A stretch of 64,000 nucleotides of DNA from Acidobacteriota bacterium (GCA_008363385.1 RHKY01000007.1:102701-166700), one strand, 5' to 3'. Shown: positions 45,124-53,662, counted from the stretch's first letter. The notes: generated by a model from the sequence alone, not told the origin. Translations and numbers: made by a program.

Positions 45124-45783
45124 ATGAGGAAGCTGTCCGAGTTCCTCCAGAGCATTGCCGAGCAGGCCGGCCCGGAGACCTTGAAGGGCGTGATCGTCCT
45201 CGTCGCGCTCGATCGTCCCATCGACCACCTGATCCGTCAGGCCCAGGGCCTGGGTCCCTATCACCGGGGGAGGCCGAGCCCCTGGTCGCACACGTTCCTC
45301 ATCGCCGATGAATACGCCGGACCCGGGACGCCGATCCTCGACTGCACGATCCGGGACCCCCAGGGGCGGGTCGCCTGGGACGAGAAGCTGGACGAGGTGC
45401 TGAAGACCGGGATCGCAAGGTCCGGCGGCATTTACACCGGCCGGATCGACGACTACGACGACCCACGCGTCACGGCCTGCGGCATCAAATGCATCTGCGA
45501 CCTCCGCGCCGACGAGCGAGACGCCATCGTCGCGGCCGGGGAAGCCCTCCAGGCGGAGGGCTATCACTACGACATTCCCGGTCTCTTGCGCGAACTCGTC
45601 CGCCTCCTGATGGGCATCGAGATCCCGCCGGGCGAGAAGCTCCTCTTCTGCAGCGGCTTCTGCCAGGCCGCCTACCGGATCGCCCTCGGCGATCGCGCGG
45701 ACTTCGCCCCCGACGTCGCGACGGCCGACACGACGCCGGACGACATCTGGTTCTCGCCGCTCGGGAACGGCGCGAGGCCGTAG
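45124..45783 (+). CDS. NlpC/P60-like papain-fold enzyme (YiiX-type)
   Basis: A 219-residue protein from ATG 45124; ATG 45094 is an in-frame alternative. The order of catalytic residues is permuted relative to papain: the His comes first in SPWSHTFLI (His56) and the Cys later in LLFCSGFCQAAYR (Cys176 or Cys180). That is the layout of YiiX/LRAT-type NlpC/P60 proteins, which cut or transfer acyl groups on peptides or lipids. No signal peptide, so it probably acts in the cytoplasm or enters a host. The next gene starts 14 bp on and is another cysteine-type enzyme. Confidence 0.75.
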   Translation: MRKLSEFLQSIAEQAGPETLKGVIVLVALDRPIDHLIRQAQGLGPYHRGRPSPWSHTFLIADEYAGPGTPILDCTIRDPQGRVAWDEKLDEVLKTGIARSGGIYTGRIDDYDDPRVTACGIKCICDLRADERDAIVAAGEALQAEGYHYDIPGLLRELVRLLMGIEIPPGEKLLFCSGFCQAAYRIALGDRADFAPDVATADTTPDDIWFSPLGNGARP

Positions 45784-45797
45784 GAGAGGAGGCTGTC

Positions 45798-47204
45798 ATG
45801 TGCCTGCAGCCGTCAGCGATCAGACCCTGGCAGAAATGGCATTGGGCCGGAGATCAGATCTTCCGAGACACCGTCGTGCCGGCGCACAGGCTGGTGCCCC
45901 GCACCCGGATCACCGGCTACGACATCGACATCCGGGAGTATGTGGCGGTCGCCGGAAACGCCGTGGTTCGACATGTTCTCGACGAACTCCTCGAGCAGCT
46001 CCCTGCTGCCGACCAGGCCCGGTTCGTACGGCACCGAATCGGGGACTTCGACTTCCGGGTCGAGACGGTCTGCGAGCTGTTCTCCAGATTCAGGCACGAG
46101 CCGGACCCACGTGGCTTCGACACCTGGTACTTCCCGGAGGAGACGATCGTGAGGGGCGGCGGGGACTGCGAAGACCTCGCGTTCCTCCTCGCGGCGCTTC
46201 TCGAGGCTGCCGGGATTAGCCGAGGCTGCATTCGGGTCGCTCTCGGCCACATCGTCGACCACGCAAGGGGCCGCGAGCCTCGCGGTCACGCGTGGGTGAT
46301 GTACCAGGACGAGCCGGGTGCGTGGCGACTCCTGGAGCCGATGACCCTCGTGAAGAACGCCCCGAGGGAGGCGAAGGATTCCCGAGCGCCAGGTGGAGAA
46401 GTCCGAACGGCCGCCGACGTCGAGTACGTTCCCCTGTTCGTCTTCAACGGCGACCACCTGTGGACCGTGCGCTCCCGATACAACCCCGCCCCGTCCTCCC
46501 TCGCTGCCTGGGTCGAGACCCGGAAGCGCCTCGCCAGGCAACGCCCAGCGTTTGCGGCATCGGAGCATGCTCACATCTTCGACGAGGGTCTGAAGGGGAT
46601 GGCGGCCGGGGACCTCCGGCGGGTGAAGGCCGTGAGCCTCTGGCAGGACGTTGACACCCTGGCCTACGACCCCAGGGACCACTTCGATTTCGCGTACGTG
46701 CAGGAGGGATGGCTGCGGATTGTCGACCGGCTGCTCACGAGGGACCTGTCCGACTTCGCCCAAGCCGTTCACGCCGTCGGAGACTTCTACGCCCACACGT
46801 ACTGGGGGTACCTCATGGCCAAGCCGGGCGGAGGGGCGCTGCCGCTGTGGACGCCCGCGGCTCCCCCAGAGACGAGCGGATTCGCGTACGACTTCAGGGG
46901 ATTCAAGGAGATCCCGGACTGCGTCCTGGGCCCCGTCAAGGGACATCCCGACCCCGTGGCAGCGGCTGCCAAATGGAAGGGGCGGCTGATCAGCGGTCAG
47001 TGGTGGCGCTGGTACTCCACGTATCCCGACGACTTGAAGGTGGACCTTCCCGAGCGGCGATGCCTGCCGGACCACGACGATGTCGCCGTCGACAAGCCGA
47101 CCGGGCGGAACGTCCTCTGCGACGAGAGGGACTACTCGAGGCAGTTCGCCCTCCGAAAGGAGGCGGCGACGCGACATATCAAGCAGATCTACGCAGTCTG
47201 GTGA
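45798..47204 (+). CDS. Transglutaminase-like protein fused to a Het-C/PLC-like segment
   Basis: A 468-residue protein from ATG 45798 with GAGAGGAGG upstream. Residues ~100-180 have the transglutaminase core GGGDCEDLAFL (Cys124), GHAWVMY (His164) and an acidic residue near 180. A second region has DHFDFAY (His295) and HAVGDFYAH (His325, Asp329, His333), resembling the metal-binding helices of Het-C and zinc-dependent phospholipase C. I know of neither a common fusion of this type nor its substrate. It starts 14 bp after the NlpC-like gene and before a secreted barrel-like gene, so it belongs to the enzyme cluster. Confidence 0.72.
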   Translation: MCLQPSAIRPWQKWHWAGDQIFRDTVVPAHRLVPRTRITGYDIDIREYVAVAGNAVVRHVLDELLEQLPAADQARFVRHRIGDFDFRVETVCELFSRFRHEPDPRGFDTWYFPEETIVRGGGDCEDLAFLLAALLEAAGISRGCIRVALGHIVDHARGREPRGHAWVMYQDEPGAWRLLEPMTLVKNAPREAKDSRAPGGEVRTAADVEYVPLFVFNGDHLWTVRSRYNPAPSSLAAWVETRKRLARQRPAFAASEHAHIFDEGLKGMAAGDLRRVKAVSLWQDVDTLAYDPRDHFDFAYVQEGWLRIVDRLLTRDLSDFAQAVHAVGDFYAHTYWGYLMAKPGGGALPLWTPAAPPETSGFAYDFRGFKEIPDCVLGPVKGHPDPVAAAAKWKGRLISGQWWRWYSTYPDDLKVDLPERRCLPDHDDVAVDKPTGRNVLCDERDYSRQFALRKEAATRHIKQIYAVW

Positions 47205-47373
47205 CGGCTCCGGGCCATGGTAGGTCTGGCGCTGCCACCTACGTGGAGTGGCGCGTAGCTTGAGCCCGCGTCCAGAGAGCGCCGCCTTCTGGGGTGTGCC
47301 GAAACGCGAAGAACGGCATCGGACGCATCCCCGTCGGCGCATGCTCCGGCCCCACCTGCCGCGCGAGCCTGAC

Positions 47374-47391
47374 ATCCCCGGTTCCGGGGAT
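47374..47391 (+). terminator. Hairpin after the transglutaminase gene
   Basis: ATCCCCGG followed by CCGGGGAT with only TT between; the loop opens to GTTC, leaving a 7-bp stem. It lies 170 bp after the transglutaminase stop and 95 bp before the next gene. No T-run follows. A terminator or a regulatory hairpin is possible. Confidence 0.4.
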
Positions 47392-47485
47392 TCCTGTCGG
47401 CGCCCCTCCCCAGGGCGGTGATCCTCCACGTTCTCAGAATTCCAAGTCCGAGACCCCGTCGCGAGCAAACAGAGGAGGCCTTTCG

Positions 47486-48316
47486 ATGTCCGTTCAGACC
47501 CGAGCCGCCGTGATCGCCATCCTTCTTGCGGGTAACCCTGCGCTCCTCGCCCTGGACGCCCTCACCACGGCCTACTCGACGACGGTCAAGGAGAAGGCGA
47601 CGCTCAAGGTCATGCGCGACGGGGCGGAGAAGGACCTCCCGATCGAGCCGAAGCCGCTCCAGTTCGGCTCGTCGTTGCAGCTGAACTCCGGCTCGGGCAG
47701 CTCCACCCTGCAGCCAGTCATCGAGGCGCACGGGACCATCGGCGGGATGAAGCCAAAGCGAAAGTCGAACCTCTACGGCGACTTCAAGCTCAGTCTGAAG
47801 TCGGAGCCGGTCTCGGGAGACGCCGAGGAGATCGCCGACGCGATCCGCATCGACACCGGCACGCTCGCGGTGAACGCGGGCGCCATCTGGACCTACTTCT
47901 TCTACCCTCCCGAGCACGACGACGGCCCCCTGGGGTTCGAGGCACGCGGCGCAGCGCAGTTCTCCTATCAGCGCGTCCCCGAGCTGTCGATCTCGTCCGG
48001 AGTCTCGGATCCCGGCACGAGCCCCGACTTCGGAATCCTCGCCCCCGAGGTCCGCGTCGGGGTCTGGCTGAAGTACGCCTTCCTGGGCTACAAGTACAGC
48101 TACGCGGTGACATTCGGGCAGGCGTCGCCGGTCTCGACCGAGCTCGACCGGACGTCTACGCACAAGGCGATCCTCATCGCGAAGGTGGAGCCGTTGAGCG
48201 GTCAGGACGGCAAGAGCCCCTTCTTCATCGAGTGCCAGTACACCGGCGGCAGGAACTCCTTCGACGGCGGGAGCTTCAGCTTCGCTATCACGAAGGCCTT
48301 CAGCGCAGGATGGTGA
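47486..48316 (+). CDS. Secreted protein, possible outer-membrane beta-barrel
   Basis: A 276-residue protein from ATG 47486 with AGAGGAGG 9 bases upstream. It has a signal peptide (MSVQTRAAVIAILLAGNPALLAL). The mature part is rich in alternating hydrophobic strands (KATLKVMRDG, SSLQLNSG, NLYGDFKLSL, AIWTYFFY, FSYQRVPEL, LKYAFLGYKYSYAV, FFIECQYTG) and ends FSFAITKAFSAGW; terminal aromatic residues of this kind are usual in beta-barrels. It could be a porin-like protein, an outer-membrane target, or an export channel for neighbouring enzymes. Confidence 0.65.
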   Translation: MSVQTRAAVIAILLAGNPALLALDALTTAYSTTVKEKATLKVMRDGAEKDLPIEPKPLQFGSSLQLNSGSGSSTLQPVIEAHGTIGGMKPKRKSNLYGDFKLSLKSEPVSGDAEEIADAIRIDTGTLAVNAGAIWTYFFYPPEHDDGPLGFEARGAAQFSYQRVPELSISSGVSDPGTSPDFGILAPEVRVGVWLKYAFLGYKYSYAVTFGQASPVSTELDRTSTHKAILIAKVEPLSGQDGKSPFFIECQYTGGRNSFDGGSFSFAITKAFSAGW

Positions 48317-48532
48317 CGAAGGCCGCCCCGTCGATCGCGCCTTCGGCGCCCGGCGCCCCTTCGCTTCCGTGTCGGCGTGAGCCCCGCTTGAGTGACGACT
48401 GCAGCACTCCGACCCAGATGGCCGGCTGCAGCTCTCGTCGCGCTAGCTACGCAGCTTCGCGACATTCGACTTACCGGGTCGTTCGCGTCTCTTGTGAAGG
48501 CTCGGCCCCCGCTCGAAAGGAGAGAGCGTCCC

Positions 48533-49306
48533 ATGAAGAAGATCATCCACCTCAGCGATCTTCACATCGGTTTCTCAGGCTGCGGCGACCGCTTTTCTCG
48601 CATCGTCCGGGATATCAACTTCCTCAAGGAGCCAGCTTCGAACTACGTAGTCGTTGTCACCGGAGACCTCGTCGACAGCGCCTTCGACGGGAAGAACTAC
48701 GGTGAGGCCAAGGCGCTTCTCGATTGCCTTCGCGGGTTTGACGTGCTGGTGGTTCCAGGCAACCACGACTACGGAAGCGGCTCGTTGGGGCTCCCCCGTT
48801 TCGTCAAGGAGTTCAAGAAGACCTTCTTCGGCGCGTCCAAGCAGGTGTATCCGAAGCTGGACATCATCGAGGGCGTGGCATTCCTGGGGCTGGACTCCAT
48901 GGCCGAGGAGGTCCACTGGTACGACAGCCTCTGGGCGAACGGCGAACTCGGAAAGGCACAGCTGACGAGGCTCCGGACGGCGCTGATGAGCAGCGACGTG
49001 CGAGCATGCGAGAAGGTGGTCGTCTACCTCCATCACCATCCGTTCGATCCGGCGCCATTCCATGAGCTCAAAGACGCCGCCGCCCTCGGGGAGGTCCTTC
49101 AGGGATGTGCCAAGAGGGTTGACGCACTTCTCTACGGGCACAACCACCAGGGGAAGATACGGAACGGGAAATGGGGGATCCCTCGGTGCTATGACGCCGG
49201 AAGCTCGACGCGGAAGTTGGGCTCGAGCGGTTTCCATCGGATCATCGACCTCTCTCGGGACGCGCGATTCGACTATGACGCGAACTTCCACTGCGAGCAG
49301 CCCTGA
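48533..49306 (+). CDS. Calcineurin-like metallophosphoesterase
   Basis: A 257-residue metallophosphoesterase from ATG 48533 with GAAAGGAGAG upstream. The five conserved blocks are visible: LSDLHIG (Asp9, His11), VTGDLVD, PGNHD, HHHPF and GHNH. Such enzymes cleave phosphodiesters or phosphomonoesters with two metals; the exact substrate is not readable. No signal peptide. The order and spacing of motifs match the Mre11/calcineurin/CpdA group. Confidence 0.92.
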   Translation: MKKIIHLSDLHIGFSGCGDRFSRIVRDINFLKEPASNYVVVVTGDLVDSAFDGKNYGEAKALLDCLRGFDVLVVPGNHDYGSGSLGLPRFVKEFKKTFFGASKQVYPKLDIIEGVAFLGLDSMAEEVHWYDSLWANGELGKAQLTRLRTALMSSDVRACEKVVVYLHHHPFDPAPFHELKDAAALGEVLQGCAKRVDALLYGHNHQGKIRNGKWGIPRCYDAGSSTRKLGSSGFHRIIDLSRDARFDYDANFHCEQP

Positions 49307-49640
49307 GGGGCGCGGGCTTCGCAAGCCCTTGCCGAGAACCTGAGACCGCTCTGGCAGCTGGTACCCCGTGCGGGTCCACTGTGGTACGGCCTCTTCTCTG
49401 AGGCGCATACAGGCCGAAGTCGGGCCCTTCGATCACAAAGAGGGTCGGGTCCCCGGGCTGCGCTGACTTCTACCGAGGGCCGCCGCCCTCGTCGAGATCT
49501 CTCCGCTCGAACGGAACCTGAGGGGGCCGGCCGAGCATCTTGCGCCCCCCCCAAGCGGGCCGATCTCTCGCCCTGGGGAAGCGAGGGTCGTTCCAGATAC
49601 GAGGCCATCATCACCCCCGCGTCCGAATGAAGGAGTGAGC
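49307..49640 (+). other. Gene-free stretch with a C8 tract
   Basis: No gene is seen in these 334 bases. There is an eight-base C run near 49545 and mixed GC-rich sequence. It may hold the promoter of the following lipase gene; GAAGGAG before 49641 is its ribosome site. Confidence 0.5.
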
Positions 49641-51008
49641 ATGCCCACAGTTGGAGAAGCCGTCATTCTCATCCCGGGTTTCATGGGCTCCCGCCTCGTT
49701 CGCCCTGAGGACGGCCAAACGGTCTGGCTCGACCCGGAGTGGAACCTCCTCCATCTCGCCGAGGCGATCGACCTCCTGCGGCTCAGGTCGCCCGACGACC
49801 GCCGGCTCGTCCCAGGAGGCGTCCTCGAGAGGGTCCCCCTCGGGGCCTTCAGCCCACAGGTCTATACCCCCCTCCTGGAGTTCCTGACCACCGGCGAGAA
49901 GGGGATCGGGTACCCGGCCTCCAGCATCCACACCTTCGCGTTCGACTGGCGCAGATCGATCGAGGAGGCCGCCTACGCACTCGACTCCAAGATCGGGCGC
50001 TGGGCGAGCGGATACCGCTCAGATCGGCCCTTCGTCGTCCTGGCCCACTCCTACGGCGGCCTCGTCGCGGCTCATGCGCTCTTCACCGGGAACCACGCGG
50101 CGGCCCGCGTCGCTCTCCTGGTGACGTTCGGAGTCCCGTTCGGCGGGCTGCTGAAGACGCTCGCGTCCCTTCAGCAGGCCGACGAGATCGACGACCTGCC
50201 GTTCGGACCCTCCCGGCTGGCGGAGCTGCTTGGAGACTGGCCTGGCTCGTACGACCTCATGCCGTTCCGGGAGACGACGGGTCTGATCTTCGACTCCAGG
50301 AAACGACCGAGAAGCGCCTCGTCTGCGGGTTTTCTGGCCGACGGCTTCCGCGCGGACCTTGCCACCGAGTCCGCCCAGCGCCTTCGTCGGCACTCGGTCC
50401 CCCTTCCGGAGGACATCGAGGGCAAAGTGCCCCCGCTCGGTCCCCGTCCCCTTCCTGTCCCCGTCCGCGCGATCGTCGGGTCCGGGGTGGAGACCGCGGT
50501 GGGGGTCCGGGTGAGCCCGAGCGGCCGATATCAGATCGTGAAAGGGTTCGAGGGGGACGGGACGACGCCCGTCCGCGGAGCCCTCGACTTTGCGACGGCG
50601 CATCCTGGGGACCGCGTGGTGTACCCGGTCCCCTACGGGCATCACGTGGGGCTGGTGAAGCACCCACAGGCGTTTCGATACCTGCGGACGGAGCTCCGGC
50701 ACGGGACCCGCGAGCGGTTCGTCGTCGTCGCAACGCCGCGCTCCCGCCTGCTGCCGGCGGGTTCCCCCAACGAGCTGACGATCGAGGTGCGGGACGGCGC
50801 CGGCGAGGGGTTGATCGGGAGCTTCCCCCCCAGGGTCTCGTTCTCTGCCCCCGTGAAGTGGACCGAGGCTGCGAGCGAGGTCGAGGCGACGGCACGCCAA
50901 TACATCCGCTTCGCGATGCCGGCTCAACCCGTCCGGGTGACCGTGACGATCCCGGGCCTTCCTCCGAACGTCCAGCCCGAGCCCGTCCTGGTGGTTCCAG
51001 CGGTTTGA
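49641..51008 (+). CDS. LCAT-like alpha/beta-hydrolase (lipase or acyltransferase)
   Basis: A 455-residue protein from ATG 49641. The N-terminal half is a lecithin:cholesterol acyltransferase-like hydrolase: VILIPGFMGSRL opens the fold, and VLAHSYGG holds the nucleophile Ser137 in a Gly/Ala-x-Ser-x-Gly elbow. The acid and His of the triad lie further on; HHVGLVKHP near 337-344 is a candidate for the His. The last ~100 residues form Ig-like beta strands (NELTIEVRDGAGEG, VRVTVTIPGLPPN). No signal peptide is present although LCAT enzymes act on membranes, so delivery would need another route. The stop lies 10 bp before the next gene. Confidence 0.82.
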   Translation: MPTVGEAVILIPGFMGSRLVRPEDGQTVWLDPEWNLLHLAEAIDLLRLRSPDDRRLVPGGVLERVPLGAFSPQVYTPLLEFLTTGEKGIGYPASSIHTFAFDWRRSIEEAAYALDSKIGRWASGYRSDRPFVVLAHSYGGLVAAHALFTGNHAAARVALLVTFGVPFGGLLKTLASLQQADEIDDLPFGPSRLAELLGDWPGSYDLMPFRETTGLIFDSRKRPRSASSAGFLADGFRADLATESAQRLRRHSVPLPEDIEGKVPPLGPRPLPVPVRAIVGSGVETAVGVRVSPSGRYQIVKGFEGDGTTPVRGALDFATAHPGDRVVYPVPYGHHVGLVKHPQAFRYLRTELRHGTRERFVVVATPRSRLLPAGSPNELTIEVRDGAGEGLIGSFPPRVSFSAPVKWTEAASEVEATARQYIRFAMPAQPVRVTVTIPGLPPNVQPEPVLVVPAV

Positions 51009-51018
51009 GGGAAAGACG

Positions 51019-52161
51019 ATGACGACGCACGCGGACGTTCTGTCGGCTCTCTCCTCCGCCCTTGGCCCGGTCACGCTCGTCTCCAGACTCCACGAGCCTC
51101 GATTGCGCATCCCTCCGTCGCTTGCGGCTGCATTCCTCCCGGACCTTCACCTGACGTCGGACGAGGCGGCCCAAAACTTCAAGGGGTACTGCTTCCGGCC
51201 GGAGCTGCGCCGGACTCTCGGCGGCCTGATGCAGGCTCTCGACACGCTCCCCGACCTCGTCAAGGTCCAGCTCGGCGACCGGTATGACCTCTGGCGCGAG
51301 GAGAGCGTGGATCGGGAGAAGGGGGGCGCTCCCCGAGCGGTCCCCGAGATGATCGCGGAGATCCGGCAGGACCACGGCTCGTCGGTGGAGCGTCTCGACT
51401 CGTCCCACGGGTGGAAGTTCCTGGCCGGGAACCACGACGAGAAGCTCTCCTGCCGCGGCGGGGACGACGCCTTCCGCGACGCGGAGGAGCTCCTCCCGCT
51501 CGGCGCCACGGCCGCGGGCGCGAAGGACCCCGCGATCCTCGTCACCCACGGCGACACGTTCGACCCCGTCGAGCTCCTTCCCACTTCGTTCAAGAAGGGA
51601 ATCCTCCACGCCACCGGGAAGTTCGTCTCCGAGGCGACGACAGGGATCTCCCGGGATCCCTCGCGGCTTCGAGTCGCGCGTTCGATCGGCCCGATCTCCA
51701 GCGCGACGTTCGAGCCGTACGTGCCGCCGTTCCCGATCCAGAAACGCCCCAAGCTGCCCGCGGTCTCGAGCGAGGTGGACGTCGCGAGCACCACGGACGG
51801 CCCCACGTTCAACGTCGTGGGCTACCCGCCGGAGGGCTACTGGGCGGAGGGGCCGGATCAGGCGGTGCTGACTTTTCTGAAGACGGCACGCCGGAGGAGT
51901 CGCACGATGGTCGAGCTGCTGAGGCTGGCGTTGCCGGCGCCGAAGCTCTGCGTGATCGGGCATACTCACAGCCCCCGTCTGATCCTGACCCTGCGGGAGG
52001 ACGAGATGACACCGTTCGTACTGATGGACTGCGGTGCGTGGGTGGGTCAGTGCCGATACACGCCTGCAATGGAGCACAAGCGACGCGCCTTCCGGTCCGC
52101 CCAGATGGGGGTGGTCGTGGGCTGCGATCTGAGGATCTACCAGCTGCCGTCGGAAGGATGA
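51019..52161 (+). CDS. Second metallophosphoesterase, distinct type
   Basis: A 380-residue calcineurin-fold protein from ATG 51019. Motifs: FLPDLHLTSD, QLGDRYDLW, GNHDEKLSC, VTHGDTFDP and IGHTHSPRL; the order is that of the superfamily. The insertions between motifs differ from those of the 257-residue enzyme at 48533, so the two should act on different substrates. It lies 10 bp after the lipase and 10 bp before the DUF4062 gene. Confidence 0.88.
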   Translation: MTTHADVLSALSSALGPVTLVSRLHEPRLRIPPSLAAAFLPDLHLTSDEAAQNFKGYCFRPELRRTLGGLMQALDTLPDLVKVQLGDRYDLWREESVDREKGGAPRAVPEMIAEIRQDHGSSVERLDSSHGWKFLAGNHDEKLSCRGGDDAFRDAEELLPLGATAAGAKDPAILVTHGDTFDPVELLPTSFKKGILHATGKFVSEATTGISRDPSRLRVARSIGPISSATFEPYVPPFPIQKRPKLPAVSSEVDVASTTDGPTFNVVGYPPEGYWAEGPDQAVLTFLKTARRRSRTMVELLRLALPAPKLCVIGHTHSPRLILTLREDEMTPFVLMDCGAWVGQCRYTPAMEHKRRAFRSAQMGVVVGCDLRIYQLPSEG

Positions 52162-52171
52162 GGGGGCCAGC

Positions 52172-53290
52172 GTGTCCTCATCCGGAATCCTGATCGGGCC
52201 GGCGCCGATGCCTCCCACGGTCTTCGTCAGCTCGACCTGCTACGACCTCCAGAGCGTCCGGCAGGAGGTCGAGTCGTTCCTCCAAGGGCTCGGCCTCGCT
52301 CCGGTTCTGTTCGAGAAGGCCGCGTCTCTGCCGAACACATCCGCCGGCGTGGTGGCTCTTCGGCATGCCGCGCAGGCCGACCTGTGTGTCCTGGTCGTCG
52401 GCTCACGCTACGGCTCGGTGAGCCCGGTGGAGGACCTCTCCTGGACGCACATGGAGTACCGGACGGCCCGCGAGGTCGGCCGGCCGGTGTTCGTATTCGT
52501 CGAGGCGGCGACTCTGACGCGATACGAGCTCTGGCGTGCGGCGCCGGACGAGGCGATCTGGACTCCCGAGAACCGACGCCTATTCGAGTTCGTGGACGAG
52601 CTGAGCGCGACCGGCACCCGAACGCCGTTCCAGGACCTGCCGGGCCTGAAGGCGGCGATCCGTCTCCAGCTCGTCAGCTACTACGGCTACCTCCTCCGTC
52701 AGTACGCCCGCCTGGATACGTGGGCTCCCCGGACCGCGGGAGGCTGGAACAGCTTCGGGGTCACAGCCACGGACGCCGGGGAGTACGGGAGGGCGCTGCA
52801 GTGCTTCCGAAACTCGCTCCGCCTCGAGCCAGGTCACGTCGATGCCAAGGCCAACGAGATCCGGGCGCTCGAGAGGATCGGGCAGATGGAGGAGGCCGAG
52901 GCGGCGGCGCGTGACGCTTCGGCGACGCACCCGAACCACTCTCGCTTCACGCACCTTCATTGTCACGCCCTGGAATCGCTCGGGCGGCTGGACGAGGCGG
53001 TGGCTGAGGCGGAGTCTGCCGTGCGCCGGTTTCCGAACGAGGATCGTCTCTGGGTGCTGATCGCCCGAGTCCGGACGAAGCAGGCCCGCTACCTGGAGGC
53101 TCTCCGGGCGCTCCGCCGGGCCGACCGGATTCAGCCCGGGGACGTGGATGTGCGCCGCCGGCTCAGGGAGCTGGCTCGCCTGGCGGCGGCGCCCGCCCAA
53201 CAGCCTGCGTCGGCGATTCGTCCCTCGAGCCGCCGTACGCGGCGTAATGCCCGGCGGCGGCGTGGAAGCGACGACGATGGGAGCGGGTGA
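52172..53290 (+). CDS. DUF4062-TPR protein
   Basis: A 372-residue protein from GTG 52172 with GAGGGGG upstream; ATG 52208 is an alternative. The N-terminal 90 residues match the DUF4062 pattern: PPTVFVSSTCYDLQSVRQEVESFL, VLVVGSRYGS and SWTHMEYRTARE. This is a TIR-like, Rossmann-type domain often found in conflict systems. Residues ~185-320 form four to five TPR-type helix pairs (AGEYGRALQCFRNSLRLEPG, ALESLGRLDEAVAEAESAV, ARYLEALRALRRADRIQPG). It ends in a basic tail. It could sense a signal through the TPRs and act through the DUF4062 part. Confidence 0.85.
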   Translation: MSSSGILIGPAPMPPTVFVSSTCYDLQSVRQEVESFLQGLGLAPVLFEKAASLPNTSAGVVALRHAAQADLCVLVVGSRYGSVSPVEDLSWTHMEYRTAREVGRPVFVFVEAATLTRYELWRAAPDEAIWTPENRRLFEFVDELSATGTRTPFQDLPGLKAAIRLQLVSYYGYLLRQYARLDTWAPRTAGGWNSFGVTATDAGEYGRALQCFRNSLRLEPGHVDAKANEIRALERIGQMEEAEAAARDASATHPNHSRFTHLHCHALESLGRLDEAVAEAESAVRRFPNEDRLWVLIARVRTKQARYLEALRALRRADRIQPGDVDVRRRLRELARLAAAPAQQPASAIRPSSRRTRRNARRRRGSDDDGSG

Positions 53291-53353
53291 ATCAGGAGCA
53301 CCCCGGGTGGAACGCTTCCGTGGCCGGTCCTCGGCCGCGGAAACGGGGGCCGC

Positions 53354-53662
53354 TCACCGTGGGAAATCGTGGCGCCGTCTCAGCACCAGCCGCACGGCCT
53401 CGCCCGTCCGCCCGACGCGCGCCCCGATCTCGGCAAGCGTCAGCCCCTTGGCCCGGAGCTTGATCGCCTCGTCGAGGTAGGCGATCGGCCAGGGGCCCTT
53501 CGGCGCCCGCGCGGGCCGCAGCTTGACTCCCGCCTTCCTGAGCGCTGCCAGGACCGACGAGGCGGTCACCCCTTCCCGCTCGCCGATCTGACGCAGCGAC
53601 ATCCCCTGCCGGTACATCGCGGCTCGACGGGCCCACATCTTCTTGTCCGAAGCCCTCGCCAC
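53354..53662 (-). CDS. Double helix-turn-helix small protein
   Basis: A 102-residue basic protein starting MARASDKKMWARR. Two similar HTH units are visible: MSLRQIGEREGVTASSVLAALRKAG and LTLAEIGARVGRTGEAVRLVLRRR, each like the DNA-binding part of Hin/Sin-type resolvases. There is no catalytic Ser/Arg domain, so it is not a recombinase. It could be a regulator or a domesticated resolvase tail at the edge of the cluster. Confidence 0.7.
   Translation of the reverse strand: MARASDKKMWARRAAMYRQGMSLRQIGEREGVTASSVLAALRKAGVKLRPARAPKGPWPIAYLDEAIKLRAKGLTLAEIGARVGRTGEAVRLVLRRRHDFPR

Noticed and set aside
49540-49555. C8 homopolymer as a phase-variation tract
   Set aside because: It lies in non-coding sequence and not near a start codon or promoter that could be identified.
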